DNA of 64,000 bases, taken from Chitinophaga lutea. Lineage in GTDB: Bacteria > Bacteroidota > Bacteroidia > Chitinophagales > Chitinophagaceae. How positions within the stretch are numbered: the stretch's first letter is position 1; each line of letters begins with the position of its first letter. The position numbers were made by a program, and so were the translations under genes. The notes beneath the pieces are model-generated. The model was given only the letters and a program-made list of their open reading frames with translations, did not search any database and was not told the origin of the DNA. Below are positions 8,914 through 18,515 of this stretch, piece after piece. The stretch lies in NCBI RefSeq assembly GCF_003813775.1, contig NZ_RPDH01000001.1, positions 1,116,001-1,180,000 on the forward strand, given 5' to 3'.

Positions 8914-10584
8914 TTAGAAATTTTTCAGGAAGTCAGACAGGCTGTCTTTGTGTTCGAGGTTGAATACTTTCCGCAGACGGTAGCGCGCCATTTCCACGGA
9001 CTTTACGGAGATATTATTGAGGGATGCGATGTCTTTAATAGATAAGTTCAGGCGGATCTGCGCGCAAAGGCGGCGCTCATTTTCGGTGAGGCCGGGGAAT
9101 TGTTGCAGGAGGTTATAGAAAAAATCTTTATGTATCTCGTTTACGGAAAGGTTGAAATCCTGCGCGTCTTTATTGATGTCGAGGTCGTGCTGGAATTTAT
9201 GAACCATCCGGTTAAAGCGGGCGATGTTTTCCTTTTTGGCCTCGTTGTGGATATCGAGACTGGTCAGTTCGTCTATGAAGTGCCGGATCATTTCGTTGCG
9301 CTGGGAGATGTAGAGCGCGTAATTTTTGAGGTCGTTGTCCCGGAACTCCAGCTTGTCGTTCAGGGCCGCCTTTTCCATGAGGGCGCCGTCAAGTTCCTGT
9401 TTGATCAGGGCGCGCCGCACCGCCTCCAGCTCCTGTTCTTTTTTCTGCTTTTGCCTCAGCTTGCTGTAAAAGAGCAGTCCTATTATAATAATAAGGACTA
9501 CCCCCACAGCCAGCGCGTTCCGCTGGAAGGCGCGCAGCTCCTTCTGGGCCACGAGGGTGATGATCCGGGTTTCGTTTTCCTGGGCTTCCCTTTTGAGCTT
9601 GAGGGCCGAAATCGCTTCGCTTTTGCTTTTGGAAAGAATCTGGTTCCGGACTTTGGTGTATTCCTGCAGCTCTTCGAAGGCCTTTTTGTATTCCCCCAGT
9701 TCCTGGTACAGCAAAACGGAGTTGGTCAGGTTATCGAGCAGTTTTTCTTTTTTCGTATTGGAATTCGACCGGGCGATGAGGGCCCTGGCGTCACGGAGGA
9801 GCCGTTCCGCTTCGGGGTATTCCTTGAGCATGATACGGGAATAGGCCATCTGGTTCAGCACCTCGGCGTGCGACAATACTTCCGTGCGGCTGTAAACGGC
9901 GAGGGACTGGTCAAAATCCGCGATGGCTTCCCGGTACTGCCCGAATTCATTTTCGCAGATGCCGCGGTTGCTGAGGGCGGCGGCCATCATGTTGTCCATG
10001 CCGTGCTGCCGGGCGATGGCGAAGGTACTGTCGAAGTACCGGCGGGCCGTCTCGAAATCATCTTTCAGCAGGTACACCAGCCCCAGCGCGTTCATCGACA
10101 CGGCCAGCCGGCGGGTATTGCCGGCTTTCCGATAGATGTCGTGCGCCTGCTGATGGTATTGGAGGGCAAACTGGGTGTTCTCGGTATCGTAAAATATCCA
10201 GCCCAGGTTGGTCACGCAACGGGCGATGGCGCTGTCGTTTTTGGCGGCGAGGCACAGGTCCAGCGCGGTATAGCCATAGTTCAGCGCCTGGTCGTACTGG
10301 TCGTTATACAGGTATCCTTCCGAGAGGTTCAGCAGGGACGCGGCCTGCAGGGCGGTGTTTTCTTCCTTCAGCGACAGCAGGTAGGCCTCGTTGGCCAGCA
10401 CGAGGGCGTGGTTGGTAGAGTCCTTATTATAATAGGCCGCCAGCTGGTTCAGGATCCTGATCCTTTCAGGCGCGTGAAGGCTTTTATCTGTGAGCACCCG
10501 GCCCAGGCTATCCATATTCAGCTGCGCCCTGGCCGGCACGCCGATGTACAAACACACTGCAAAAAGGAGTAGCCATCTCATCAT
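8914..10584 (-). CDS. Membrane-spanning TPR regulator with C-terminal LuxR-like HTH
   Basis: The start at 10584 (MMRWLLLFAVCLYIG) begins a signal sequence; upstream in-frame ATGs lack one. Residues of about 25-350 form tetratricopeptide repeats (several W-x-x-Y-D/A-L-x-Y patterns such as NLGWIFYDTENTQFALQYHQ), expected in the periplasm. A transmembrane segment (ALAVGVVLIIIIGLLFY) follows, then a charged coiled coil (KLRQKQKKEQELEAVRR), and the protein ends in a helix-turn-helix (LTENERRLCAQIRLNLSIKDIASLNNISVKSV). This SusR-like one-component layout can transmit a periplasmic signal to DNA in a single polypeptide. It is divergent from nothing and lies directly upstream of the SusCD operon in the same orientation, so it probably controls that locus. 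It is paralogous to the gene at 16659-18515. The ligand is unknown. Confidence 0.85.
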   Translation of the reverse strand: MMRWLLLFAVCLYIGVPARAQLNMDSLGRVLTDKSLHAPERIRILNQLAAYYNKDSTNHALVLANEAYLLSLKEENTALQAASLLNLSEGYLYNDQYDQALNYGYTALDLCLAAKNDSAIARCVTNLGWIFYDTENTQFALQYHQQAHDIYRKAGNTRRLAVSMNALGLVYLLKDDFETARRYFDSTFAIARQHGMDNMMAAALSNRGICENEFGQYREAIADFDQSLAVYSRTEVLSHAEVLNQMAYSRIMLKEYPEAERLLRDARALIARSNSNTKKEKLLDNLTNSVLLYQELGEYKKAFEELQEYTKVRNQILSKSKSEAISALKLKREAQENETRIITLVAQKELRAFQRNALAVGVVLIIIIGLLFYSKLRQKQKKEQELEAVRRALIKQELDGALMEKAALNDKLEFRDNDLKNYALYISQRNEMIRHFIDELTSLDIHNEAKKENIARFNRMVHKFQHDLDINKDAQDFNLSVNEIHKDFFYNLLQQFPGLTENERRLCAQIRLNLSIKDIASLNNISVKSVEMARYRLRKVFNLEHKDSLSDFLKNF

Positions 10585-10777
10585 GCAGGAAAAGTAATAA
10601 ATTTTTACATCCTCGAGCGGGGCGGGTGCGCACTTTTTTATTTCGAAAAGTTGGAGGTGTTCCCCACATGCGTTTAACCTTCCTCCTTTCCGCGCGACGT
10701 GATAAGTTACCCCGCTTTTGCAGGCGTTCATCCTGCCGGCCGTCACCCGGTACCGGTAGTTTGCCTAAGAACAGCGT

Positions 10778-10815
10778 ATAAAAAAGCGCCCCGATAGTGA
10801 TCGGGGCGCTTTTTT
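10778..10815 (-). terminator. Bidirectional intrinsic terminator after the TonB receptor gene
   Basis: Arms GCGCCCCGAT (10786-10795) and ATCGGGGCGC (10800-10809) form a perfect 10-bp stem with loop AGTG. An A-run lies on the left (10780-10785) and a T-run on the right (10810-10815), so it can terminate on either strand. It directly follows the stop codon of the minus-strand receptor gene and closes the operon that begins near 16299. Confidence 0.88.
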
Positions 10816-10818
10816 ATA

Positions 10819-13029
10819 CTATATCCGCACATTCACTTTCAGCACCACGTTCCGCCCGGCGCTGCTGATGCCGGACGAAAACAGGCGGTAATGCCTGTCG
10901 AGGATATTTTCCACGGCGGCCTGCACCCGGAAGCGCGAACCTAATTTCCATACGGAAGAAAAGTTCAGCGTATACCAGGCCGGCATACCTTCCGCGGGGG
11001 CGTACTGCTGGTTGTCCTCCCCGTAAGGGTTGTAGTCTTTGAGACGTTTCCAGCCGTTATAGAGTGCGTACGCTTCCAGCTCCATGAAGCGGTATCGGTA
11101 TTGCACGCCGGTTTTGCCGAACAGCGGGGGGATGTGGTCCATCGGCACCTGTTTCCCGTCTTTCCCTTTATAACGGCCATGCGTATACGTGATGGTGCTG
11201 TTCAGCGCCAGCCCTTCAACAGGCTCCAGCTCCACACCGGCCTGCAAACCACGGATGCTGGCGCTGGCTTTGTTCTGGTTGGCGACTACCGGGGTCATCT
11301 TCCCGTCGTAGAGAATTTCACTCTCGCCGTTGAGCGTAAAACGGTCCAGCACAATGGCGTTGCGGAACAGGCTGTAAAACGCCGTCGCATCCACGGTAGC
11401 CCATCCGCCGAAATGCCGGCTCACGCCGAGGTCGAAGTTCAGCGTCTGCTCCGGGCGCAGCGAGGGATTGGGCACCACCAGCTGCGTACCGCCGGCGGAT
11501 TCGAATACCTTGGCGAGGTCGTCGATGTTGGGGGCGCGGAAGCCGGTGCTGGTGTTAAACGTCAGTTTTGTAGCATCATCGGGCAGATAGATCAGGCCGG
11601 CATTGGCGCTGAACGTTACATTCCGCTGCGAGGCTTCGGTGAAGGGAAGATGCAGAATCGCCGTGTCGCGGAAACTGCTTTCAAGGCTCACGTAGTTCAC
11701 CCGCAGGCCGTCGTTAAGAATCAGTTTGCCGGGAACGATCTTCCACAAATGCTGCGCGTAGGCACCGGTGTAATACATGTTATTCCGGCCATCGGGATAC
11801 CGCGTGCCGAGACCGTACCCTTTCGCGCCGCTTTTTACATTCATGCGGAAGGCGGTGGATTGCAGAAAGTTGAACTGCCCGTCCACACCGGTGCTCAGCT
11901 CATGCCGGCCGCTGCTTTTGCGCAGGTCGACATGAAAGGCGGCTACGCCGATATTCTCGATACGATGCTCCCGCGTGTCGTTCCGGTACGCGCGCTGCAT
12001 ACGGCTTTCCTCGATCTGCTGGTAACTGGCCCCGGCCATCAGCCGGTCGAAGAAACGGCCCTGCCGTTGGGCATTATAGGTGTAAGATGCCAGCAGCCGG
12101 TCCTGTGGGCCGTAGTACCATTCCGCCCAGCGCAGCTGGCCATTGCGGCGGTCGGTCAACCTATCGTACCGCGGGATGTCGCTGCTGGTGGAATATTGCA
12201 GGTTGAGCTCATGAATATGACCGGCCTTGGGCTGCCAGCGCAATTTCTGCAGCAGGTCGTACTGTTTGTAGGCGCTGAAGCGCTGCACGCGGTCGTCCGC
12301 ATTCCGCATCACGGAATCGATGCCGTTTACCTGCGTAATGCAGGCAGGCCGCTTCCCGAAGTCGCCATACGCATCGCGGTGGTTGCTGCCCGCGCGGAGG
12401 TCGCCGAAATTGCTGTAGCTGAAAGAAGTCAGCGAAGCGAGGCGCTTCCCTCCCGCCATCACATCCACATGCCCGGTGTACTCCCCGTACGCGCTGCTGT
12501 AACGCGCGGCGATGTTCGTTTTCGTATAGACGCGCCCGGTTTCCGAGAACGCCGGCTTGCGGGTCTGGAAATGGATAATGCCGCCGAGCGCGTCGGAGCC
12601 GTATATCGTGGAAGCGGGACCGAAGAGGATTTCCACCTTGTCTACGATATCATCGTCGATGGTGATCACGTTTTGCAGATGGCCCGTTCGGTAAATCGCA
12701 TTGTTCATCCGCACCCCGTCTACCACCAGCAGAATGCGGCTGGCCTCGAATCCCCGCAGCACAGGGCTGCCGCCGCCCAGCTGGCTGCGCTGTACGAATA
12801 CTTTCCCGCTCTGCTCCAGCAGCCCGCCGGTGTTGTTCGACAACGAGCGCGCGATATCGTCGGGCTGCAGCACTTCCACCTTGGCCGCCACGTGCCGGCG
12901 GTTCTCTTCGAATTTATTGGCCGTCACGATCACCTCCCGGAGGGGGCGGGCCGTATCCGGCGCAGCTTTCTGCGCCAGTACCGGCCCGCTCCACAACAGG
13001 GAGCAAAAAATCAGTTTGTGTTTCAACAT
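10819..13029 (-). CDS. TonB-dependent receptor, heme/hemoglobin-receptor-like
   Basis: The 736-residue protein has a signal peptide (MLKHKLIFCSLLWSGPVLAQ), a TonB-box-like stretch (REVIVTANKFEENRR) and a plug (VLRGFEASRILLVVDGVRMNNAIY, split around the plug loop). The segment DKVEILFGPASTIYGSDALGG is typical of the hemoglobin/transferrin/lactoferrin receptor family. The barrel carries a FRAP box (GFRAPNIDDL) followed by NPSLRPEQ, which resembles the FRAP/NPDL pair of heme receptors. It is smaller than SusC proteins, has no SusD partner and no carboxypeptidase-like domain. It is the last gene of an operon with a T9SS-secreted protein (28 bp upstream) and a lipoprotein. Uptake of heme or another metal chelate is the family expectation; siderophore or vitamin uptake cannot be excluded. 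Confidence 0.88.
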   Translation of the reverse strand: MLKHKLIFCSLLWSGPVLAQKAAPDTARPLREVIVTANKFEENRRHVAAKVEVLQPDDIARSLSNNTGGLLEQSGKVFVQRSQLGGGSPVLRGFEASRILLVVDGVRMNNAIYRTGHLQNVITIDDDIVDKVEILFGPASTIYGSDALGGIIHFQTRKPAFSETGRVYTKTNIAARYSSAYGEYTGHVDVMAGGKRLASLTSFSYSNFGDLRAGSNHRDAYGDFGKRPACITQVNGIDSVMRNADDRVQRFSAYKQYDLLQKLRWQPKAGHIHELNLQYSTSSDIPRYDRLTDRRNGQLRWAEWYYGPQDRLLASYTYNAQRQGRFFDRLMAGASYQQIEESRMQRAYRNDTREHRIENIGVAAFHVDLRKSSGRHELSTGVDGQFNFLQSTAFRMNVKSGAKGYGLGTRYPDGRNNMYYTGAYAQHLWKIVPGKLILNDGLRVNYVSLESSFRDTAILHLPFTEASQRNVTFSANAGLIYLPDDATKLTFNTSTGFRAPNIDDLAKVFESAGGTQLVVPNPSLRPEQTLNFDLGVSRHFGGWATVDATAFYSLFRNAIVLDRFTLNGESEILYDGKMTPVVANQNKASASIRGLQAGVELEPVEGLALNSTITYTHGRYKGKDGKQVPMDHIPPLFGKTGVQYRYRFMELEAYALYNGWKRLKDYNPYGEDNQQYAPAEGMPAWYTLNFSSVWKLGSRFRVQAAVENILDRHYRLFSSGISSAGRNVVLKVNVRI

Positions 13030-13057
13030 ATCATTGTCCGTAGTAGATTCCGAAAAA

Positions 13058-15835
13058 TTATTGTACCACGAGCTTCTCCGTTACAGACTGGCTGCCGGTA
13101 TCCACTTTGATAAAATAAATACCCTTCGCCAGCTCGCTCACCTGCAGCGTTACCTTGTTTACACCTTTCACCAGCTGCTGCTTGCGCCACATCACCACAC
13201 GCCCGTCGCTGGTAGATACGGTCAGCAATGCGGTAGCGTCTTTGGTGTTGGAGAATTCGATCACGGCCGACTGGCTGGCAGGGTTGGGATACAACCGCAC
13301 CGGCATGGTGGCCGCAATTTCCTGCACCGGTTCCTGTTTGCCGCTGGCGGCGATAAGCAACGGCGCCGGCGGACTGCTGATCAGGTCGAAGCGCCATTTC
13401 TGCGCGTTGGTATTGTTGCTGTCCCAGATCTGTACTTTGGTCATGTTCGCATCGGTGCCGCCGTTGAGGTCGAGCGACTTACCCGGCGCATGTTTGGGCA
13501 CCAGGCGATAATAACCGCCTCCCGCGCCTTCAATGCGCCATTGCTGCTGGGGCACGCTGGCGCTGTCGTAAATCTGCACCGGCGTACCATTCGCGGTAGC
13601 GGCGCCTTCTACGTCCATCACCTTGCCGGTGGCATGCTGCGGGATCAGTTTGTAATACCCGCCGCCGAGGTGCGCGATCTGCCAGCGCTGGTTGTTGGTA
13701 TTTCCGTCTGAATAAATGATCAGGTCGGTGCCATTGGTGGTGGCGCTGCCCGGCACGTCGACGTTGCGGGTGAGTGCGGCCGCGGATTTGATTTCATACA
13801 CACCGCCCGGCACCAGCACCGAAGCAGCCGTTGCCAGCGGCACTTCCCAGATGCCGCGCCCGTAAGTGCCTACGCGCAGCAGTTTGGTGGCGCCGGAATA
13901 ATAAATATCGATGTCGCGGAACTGGCTGCTGGAAGGCATGCCATGAGAATAGACGATCCAGTCCGTCATGTTCCTGTTCTTGTAATACACCACGTTGTTG
14001 ATCAGGTAAGTGCTTTCGTCGGTGCTCGTGGTATCGGTGATGATCTCGCGGATGTTCACCGTGGGCAGCGAGCCGCTGATATTGGTCCAGGTAACGCCCG
14101 CATCGGTAGAGCGGTACATGCGGCTGCCGCAGGAAAGATACACCACGTTCTGATCGTTGGCCACCGTGGCGATCTGCACGCCGCCGGTGATGCTGGCAGG
14201 CACGTCGCTTTGTTTGGTGAATACCGGCGTACCGGCTGTGGCGTTCTGGCTGATGTAAAATTCCGTGTTCAATACAAGGTACAGGTAGCTGGTGTTGGCG
14301 GCCGACGGCTCGATGGCTTTCAGCGACTTGGCGGTATTGTAAATGGCCGTCCACGTCGGCGGATTGGTCTGCATGTTCGATGTGCGGAAAATTGTGTCGT
14401 TCCCTACAAAAGCGATATTGGCATCGCGGGAAAAAGCGATGCGCGTGGCGCCGGTGGCGGCGGCGGGCAAACCAAGATTCTGGGTGGTGTTCGCCAGCAG
14501 CTCGCGGCGCTGGGTGGCACCGTAATAGGCGCTGTTGGTGAGCGTGCGGTCGAACTGGTAAAAGGGCGTGTAGTCACCACCCCGGTTGGTGTACCAGGTG
14601 TTGATGTTGTAATACACCTCCCCGTTGTCCTGCGTTCCGCCGCCCATCACGCCGATGGTTTTGTGGCTGTTGCCCATGTGATAAAATTCCGTAGAGGCAA
14701 GGCCGTCCGACTTCGGCGTCCAGAGGCTGCCGCCATCGGTACTGATCCAGATGCCGCCGTCGTTGCAATTGTATATCTGTGTAGGGATAAGCGGATGATA
14801 ACGGATGCAGTGCATGTCCGTATGGATCTCCGTGGCCCAGTTCGTCTGCATCTGGCTCCAGGTAACGCCCCCGTCGAGGCTGCGCCAAACGAGGTGCGAT
14901 ACGAGGAACAGCGTGTTCGCATCGCTCCAGCCGGCGGTAATGTCGAAGTTGTAGTTGCCCTGCCCGCCGGATGTACCGGAGTAGCCGGCGAGGTTGGGCG
15001 TGATGTCGCCGCGGATTTGCGTGAAGGTATTGCCGCTGTCGGTGGATTTATAAATGATGCCGCCTTTGTCGTTGTTGCTGCCGATGCAGCTGACATACAC
15101 CACGGAAGTATTGGCGGGTGTTACCGCGATGCGGCTGCCGCTGCCGGGCACGGCGGGCGCAACGGAAGTGATGAGCGTCCAGGTGTCGCCGAAATCGGTG
15201 GATTTATAAAACTCCGCCTGCCGCGTAATCGCGTACACGGTATTGCTGCCCGAAGCCGCATTCACCCGCATGTCGCAAAAATTGACGTCGGCCTGCGTTT
15301 TGGTCCAGGTCACACCGGCGTCGGTGCTTTTCCAGATACCGTCGTTCGTGGCCGCCAGCAGCGTGTTGGTAGCGGAAGGCGACTGCAGTATTTCCACCGC
15401 CATCCTCGAGCCGATGGTGCTTTCGCCGATGCGGTTGAACAGCACGCCGCCGTCGGTCGACTTCCACACACCAAGCGACTGGCTGTAATAATTCGGATCG
15501 CCGGTGCCGAGGTACATGATGTTTTCGTCGGTACGGTCTACGCACACCGATGCGCAGGCCATGGTAGGCATATCGTCGGTGCCCGGTACGATGGCCCAGG
15601 TTCTGCCGGTATCCGTGGTTTTCCACAACGCGTGCGCGCTCACGGCGTACATTTTCGCTGCGGTGGTGGGATGGAACTTGATCTGCACGATGCGGCCGAT
15701 ACCATTGATCTGGCCAACTTTATTAGTGGGGAATTTGATGGGGCCGATTTCGGTCCAGGGCTGACTGGTCTGGGCTTTCAGGGCATACGCCGTCAGCAGC
15801 AGGAAACCTGCCAAAAGAGTAGTGATCTTTTGCAT
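13058..15835 (-). CDS. T9SS-secreted Asp-box propeller protein with ricin-type lectin domain
   Basis: The 925-residue protein starts with a signal peptide (MQKITTLLAGFLLLTAYALKAQ). Residues of about 30-670 carry at least seven Asp-box/BNR-like motifs (KSTDGGVLF, KSTDAGVTW, KSTDFGDTW, KSTDSGNTF, RSLDGGVTW, ISTDGGSLW, RSTDAGVTW), a sortilin/GH74/sialidase-type propeller. Residues of about 680-820 form a ricin-B beta-trefoil with repeated Q-x-W ends (QRWQI, QQWRI, QKWRF), a carbohydrate-binding module. The C-terminal 80 residues (LYPNPAS ... GIYFIKVDTGSQSVTEKLVV) are a type A T9SS sorting domain, so the protein is exported through type IX secretion and probably anchored at or released from the cell surface. 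No catalytic pair is identifiable, so it may be an enzyme or an adhesin. It is flanked in operon by a lipoprotein and a TonB receptor. Confidence 0.9.
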   Translation of the reverse strand: MQKITTLLAGFLLLTAYALKAQTSQPWTEIGPIKFPTNKVGQINGIGRIVQIKFHPTTAAKMYAVSAHALWKTTDTGRTWAIVPGTDDMPTMACASVCVDRTDENIMYLGTGDPNYYSQSLGVWKSTDGGVLFNRIGESTIGSRMAVEILQSPSATNTLLAATNDGIWKSTDAGVTWTKTQADVNFCDMRVNAASGSNTVYAITRQAEFYKSTDFGDTWTLITSVAPAVPGSGSRIAVTPANTSVVYVSCIGSNNDKGGIIYKSTDSGNTFTQIRGDITPNLAGYSGTSGGQGNYNFDITAGWSDANTLFLVSHLVWRSLDGGVTWSQMQTNWATEIHTDMHCIRYHPLIPTQIYNCNDGGIWISTDGGSLWTPKSDGLASTEFYHMGNSHKTIGVMGGGTQDNGEVYYNINTWYTNRGGDYTPFYQFDRTLTNSAYYGATQRRELLANTTQNLGLPAAATGATRIAFSRDANIAFVGNDTIFRTSNMQTNPPTWTAIYNTAKSLKAIEPSAANTSYLYLVLNTEFYISQNATAGTPVFTKQSDVPASITGGVQIATVANDQNVVYLSCGSRMYRSTDAGVTWTNISGSLPTVNIREIITDTTSTDESTYLINNVVYYKNRNMTDWIVYSHGMPSSSQFRDIDIYYSGATKLLRVGTYGRGIWEVPLATAASVLVPGGVYEIKSAAALTRNVDVPGSATTNGTDLIIYSDGNTNNQRWQIAHLGGGYYKLIPQHATGKVMDVEGAATANGTPVQIYDSASVPQQQWRIEGAGGGYYRLVPKHAPGKSLDLNGGTDANMTKVQIWDSNNTNAQKWRFDLISSPPAPLLIAASGKQEPVQEIAATMPVRLYPNPASQSAVIEFSNTKDATALLTVSTSDGRVVMWRKQQLVKGVNKVTLQVSELAKGIYFIKVDTGSQSVTEKLVVQ

Positions 15836-15867
15836 AAAATGTGTTTAAAAGATGAAAAGCCTGATGG

Positions 15868-16299
15868 TTACTGGCGTTGCGCCTTCTGTTGCTGCCATAT
15901 GTTGATGCGTTCTTCCGGCGTAAGGATGCGGCCGTCGGGTTGCACATAGGGCGCCACTTCTTCTTTCCAATGCAGGAATTTTTTGTACTCGAAGCGGTAT
16001 TTCACGGCCGGGTCTTCCGGGTTACGGCTGGTGCTGTAGCTGCTGCTGCGGAGTGCCGCATCTTTATCCTCTGCGGAGAACAGCTCATGCTCGGTCGTCG
16101 GGCGGGGCTTGTCTTTCCAGTATTCCTCAAATACTTTGACTGCTGCGAAGTAATTGACTTTAGGGTCGTCCATCATCTGGATCCAGGCGGTATTATTGCC
16201 GGGTGGAGCCATCCCGGCCGTACGGGCTTTGCGCGAGGCGCTGCAGGCTGCCGCCAGCAGACATGCCCCTAACAGGAACGTGCATAGTGTGTGTCTCAT
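15868..16299 (-). CDS. Small lipoprotein of unknown function
   Basis: This 143-residue protein has a lipoprotein signal (MRHTLCTFLLGACLLAAAC, lipidation Cys19), so the mature protein is membrane-anchored. The rest is polar and helix-prone, with aromatic clusters (YFAAVKVFEEYW, YRFEYKKFLHWKEEV) and no recognised domain. It is the first gene of the operon and lies 32 bp ahead of the T9SS Asp-box/ricin gene. Small lipoproteins are often adjacent to T9SS cargo in this phylum, so a role as surface anchor or partner of the secreted protein is plausible but inferred. Confidence 0.75.
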   Translation of the reverse strand: MRHTLCTFLLGACLLAAACSASRKARTAGMAPPGNNTAWIQMMDDPKVNYFAAVKVFEEYWKDKPRPTTEHELFSAEDKDAALRSSSYSTSRNPEDPAVKYRFEYKKFLHWKEEVAPYVQPDGRILTPEERINIWQQQKAQRQ

Positions 16300-16658
16300 T
16301 GGATTTTGGTTTTATATCGATAATTAAAGACAAGGGTGTTCCCCTACGCACATGCGAAACAATAACTATTTATTTCCTTGATGAGTGTAAAAAGAGGATC
16401 TCGGTGCTCTGCTCGAAAGGCTACAATATATCATACAACAACAAACTAGTCAAGGGTTCGCTTCATCACGGGAATAGATACCTTGAAAATATTCTTTTCT
16501 ATCCACACAAACATATTGGTTATACAAATTCTGAAAGTAATATGACAATGGAGGCGATATAGCAGGGAGCTTGTGTCATTCGATCATGAAGGAGATGAAG
16601 GCGGGATTCAACTGTCTACCGGGTTTACCAAAATAACAGTACGGCACATTATTGTTCA
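16300..16658. other. 359-bp AT-rich intergenic region with no gene
   Basis: No convincing reading frame is present, and the stretch from about 16320 to 16560 is clearly AT-richer than its surroundings. It must contain the promoter of the minus-strand operon starting at 16299 and the 3' end of the regulator gene (stop at 16659). I see no canonical TTTG/TAnnTTTG promoter pair. The one notable element is the TGTA-rich site at 16421-16437, described separately. Confidence 0.5.
16421..16437 (-). promoter_or_regulatory. TGTATGATATATTGTAG site upstream of the T9SS operon
   Basis: Read on the minus strand, this 17-mer differs by one inserted T from the 16-mer TGTAGATATATTGTAG at 18620-18635 on the plus strand. 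It sits 122-138 bp upstream of the operon start at 16299. The two sites flank the regulator gene 16659-18515 in opposite orientation, so they are candidate operators for that regulator. The similarity is seen directly; binding is inferred. Confidence 0.4.
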
Positions 16659-18515
16659 TCAGGCCCCGAGCCCCTGCAGGAAGCTATTCAGGTCGTCTTC
16701 CCGGTCGAGGCCCAGCTTCTGTTTGATGCGGTAGCGGCTCATCCTGACGCTTTTGGCCTCTATGTGCATCAGTTGCGCAATCTGCCGGGTATCCATCTGG
16801 AGATAAAAGTAGGCGCAGAGTTTGAGATCGAGCAGGGTGAGTTTTTTCTGGGCCCTTTCGCTGAGCAGGAAAAAAAAATCGGGGTGCACCTGTTGTATCT
16901 GAATTTTGGCCTGTTCGAAATTACCGTCGAGCATCATTTCCTCTTTCAGGATTTTCTGCATGTTGACGGGGTCGCCACCGGCCAGCTTGTCTTTGATATT
17001 CAGCAGCGTCTGGTTTTTGTGTTCCAGTTGCAGCACGTTCGCCATCACTTCTTTTTTCAACTGCTGCTGCTGCGTTTCCAACAGTTGCTGCTCCGCTTTC
17101 AGCCGCGCCTGCTCTTCCTTTTCGAGTTTTACCTGGAGCTCGGATTCCAGTTTTTCGAGCTGCAGCTGCTTTTCGCGCTGGGCGGCATACCGTACGCTGA
17201 AATGATACGCGCGGAACATGAATATCAGCCCCAGCACAGCGGCAGCGGCGATGGAGCCATACAAATAGTTCTGCAGCCGGCGGCTCCGCTCCTGCTCCTT
17301 CAGCATCTGCATTTCGTTATTTTTCTTCTCGGTTTCGTACTGGATGTCGAGCTTCTGGGCATTGAGCGCCTGCTTCTGGTTGAAGTTCTTGTTGCTGTAC
17401 TCCGTTACCGCCTGCTGGAACTCCAGGGCTTTTTTATAATCCCCCTGTGCCGCATAATACTGCGAAAGCGCCTGCACCACATTGATCAGCGTATAATAAT
17501 AAGGCGACGGCGTGGCTTTCATCACACGCCAGGCTTCCAGCAAATGCTCCCCGGCCTGCGCCTTGTTGCCGGCGCGGGAGGCGTATTCACTGAGGATGCC
17601 CAGGCTGCTGCCCACTACTTCCTCGCAGTTGGGCACACCTCTTAATACGGCCCGGGCCGTGTTGGCATAATGAATGCCTTGGGCTTCGGCCGCTTTGTCG
17701 GTTTCAGGAAAATATCGCAGGTAATAGTTGGCCAGGTTGACGCAGGCGATGGCGTAAGTGTAGTTGGCCACCCGCCCGGGGTATTGCTGGTAAAGCGACC
17801 CGGCCCGGTTGAGGTACAACAGGGTACTGTCAAGTTGAGGGGCGCTTTTGGTGGCGTTGTAATTATACTCATGGGCGGTAGACATCGCCATCAGGCAATT
17901 GCTCAGCAGGTTATAGTCTTTGGTGAGCAGGGCGTTTTCGGTGGCTTTCCGCGCATAGATGTTGATCCGGGCTTCGTTGTTCCAGCCGGCGTACACGGCA
18001 TACAGCTGGTAATAGATTTTGCCGGCGATGTACGGGTCGTCTGCGCGCTCCAGTTCTTTGAGTCCCTGGTTGCAAAAGCGCACCACCTCTTCCCCGTTGT
18101 CGAGCATTTTGTACAGCAGCACCTGGGCATAATACCCATACGCCATGGCCACCGGGTCTTTCGCCTGCTGCGCCAGCGCCAGGGCGGAATCGCTCACCTG
18201 CTTCAGGTTGGGGTACTGCTGGCTGTTGATGCGGATATTGGTAAGAAGGGTGTATGCCTTAACGGCATCGGTATACCGCCGCAGCCGCAGGGCGATGACG
18301 GCGCTTTGCCGCGCCCGGGATTCCGCCGACGCATAATCCTTGTTTATCCGGTAGATCTCGGCCAGCTGGTTCAGCAACGCAGGCTTTCTTTCTTCCTCCT
18401 GCCCGGCGCCGCTAATGGCCGACCGCAAACTGTCCGGCAGGGAATTCTGGGCAGCGCTGCCGGACGACACCGCTATGAAGATGCACATCATCAGGATATG
18501 GAAGCAGGATTTCAT
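16659..18515 (-). CDS. Second TPR regulator with transmembrane segment and LuxR-like HTH
   Basis: This 618-residue paralogue of the protein at 8914-10584 has the same layout. A signal peptide (MKSCFHILMMCIFIAVSSGSAAQ) is followed by TPR repeats to about residue 400. Then come a transmembrane helix (YGSIAAAAVLGLIFMFRAYHF), a long Gln/Glu/Lys-rich coiled coil (about 440-510) and a C-terminal HTH (LLDLKLCAYFYLQMDTRQIA, then AKSVRMSRYRIKQKLGL). The TPR sensor should face the periplasm and the HTH the cytoplasm. It lies between the T9SS operon on one side and the divergent membrane-protein operon on the other, and near-identical TGTA-rich sites occur in both flanking regions. It therefore probably controls one or both. 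The signal sensed is unknown. Confidence 0.87.
   Translation of the reverse strand: MKSCFHILMMCIFIAVSSGSAAQNSLPDSLRSAISGAGQEEERKPALLNQLAEIYRINKDYASAESRARQSAVIALRLRRYTDAVKAYTLLTNIRINSQQYPNLKQVSDSALALAQQAKDPVAMAYGYYAQVLLYKMLDNGEEVVRFCNQGLKELERADDPYIAGKIYYQLYAVYAGWNNEARINIYARKATENALLTKDYNLLSNCLMAMSTAHEYNYNATKSAPQLDSTLLYLNRAGSLYQQYPGRVANYTYAIACVNLANYYLRYFPETDKAAEAQGIHYANTARAVLRGVPNCEEVVGSSLGILSEYASRAGNKAQAGEHLLEAWRVMKATPSPYYYTLINVVQALSQYYAAQGDYKKALEFQQAVTEYSNKNFNQKQALNAQKLDIQYETEKKNNEMQMLKEQERSRRLQNYLYGSIAAAAVLGLIFMFRAYHFSVRYAAQREKQLQLEKLESELQVKLEKEEQARLKAEQQLLETQQQQLKKEVMANVLQLEHKNQTLLNIKDKLAGGDPVNMQKILKEEMMLDGNFEQAKIQIQQVHPDFFFLLSERAQKKLTLLDLKLCAYFYLQMDTRQIAQLMHIEAKSVRMSRYRIKQKLGLDREDDLNSFLQGLGA

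Noticed and set aside
11101..15949. Long plus-strand frames (669 and 668 codons) opposite the TonB receptor and T9SS genes
   Set aside because: They mirror two well-supported minus-strand genes, and their products show no signal peptide, domain or repeat pattern.
16203..16562. 119-codon plus-strand frame spanning the lipoprotein 5' end and the AT-rich gap
   Set aside because: Half of it is antisense to the lipoprotein gene and half is AT-rich non-coding sequence. It has no coherent composition or start site.
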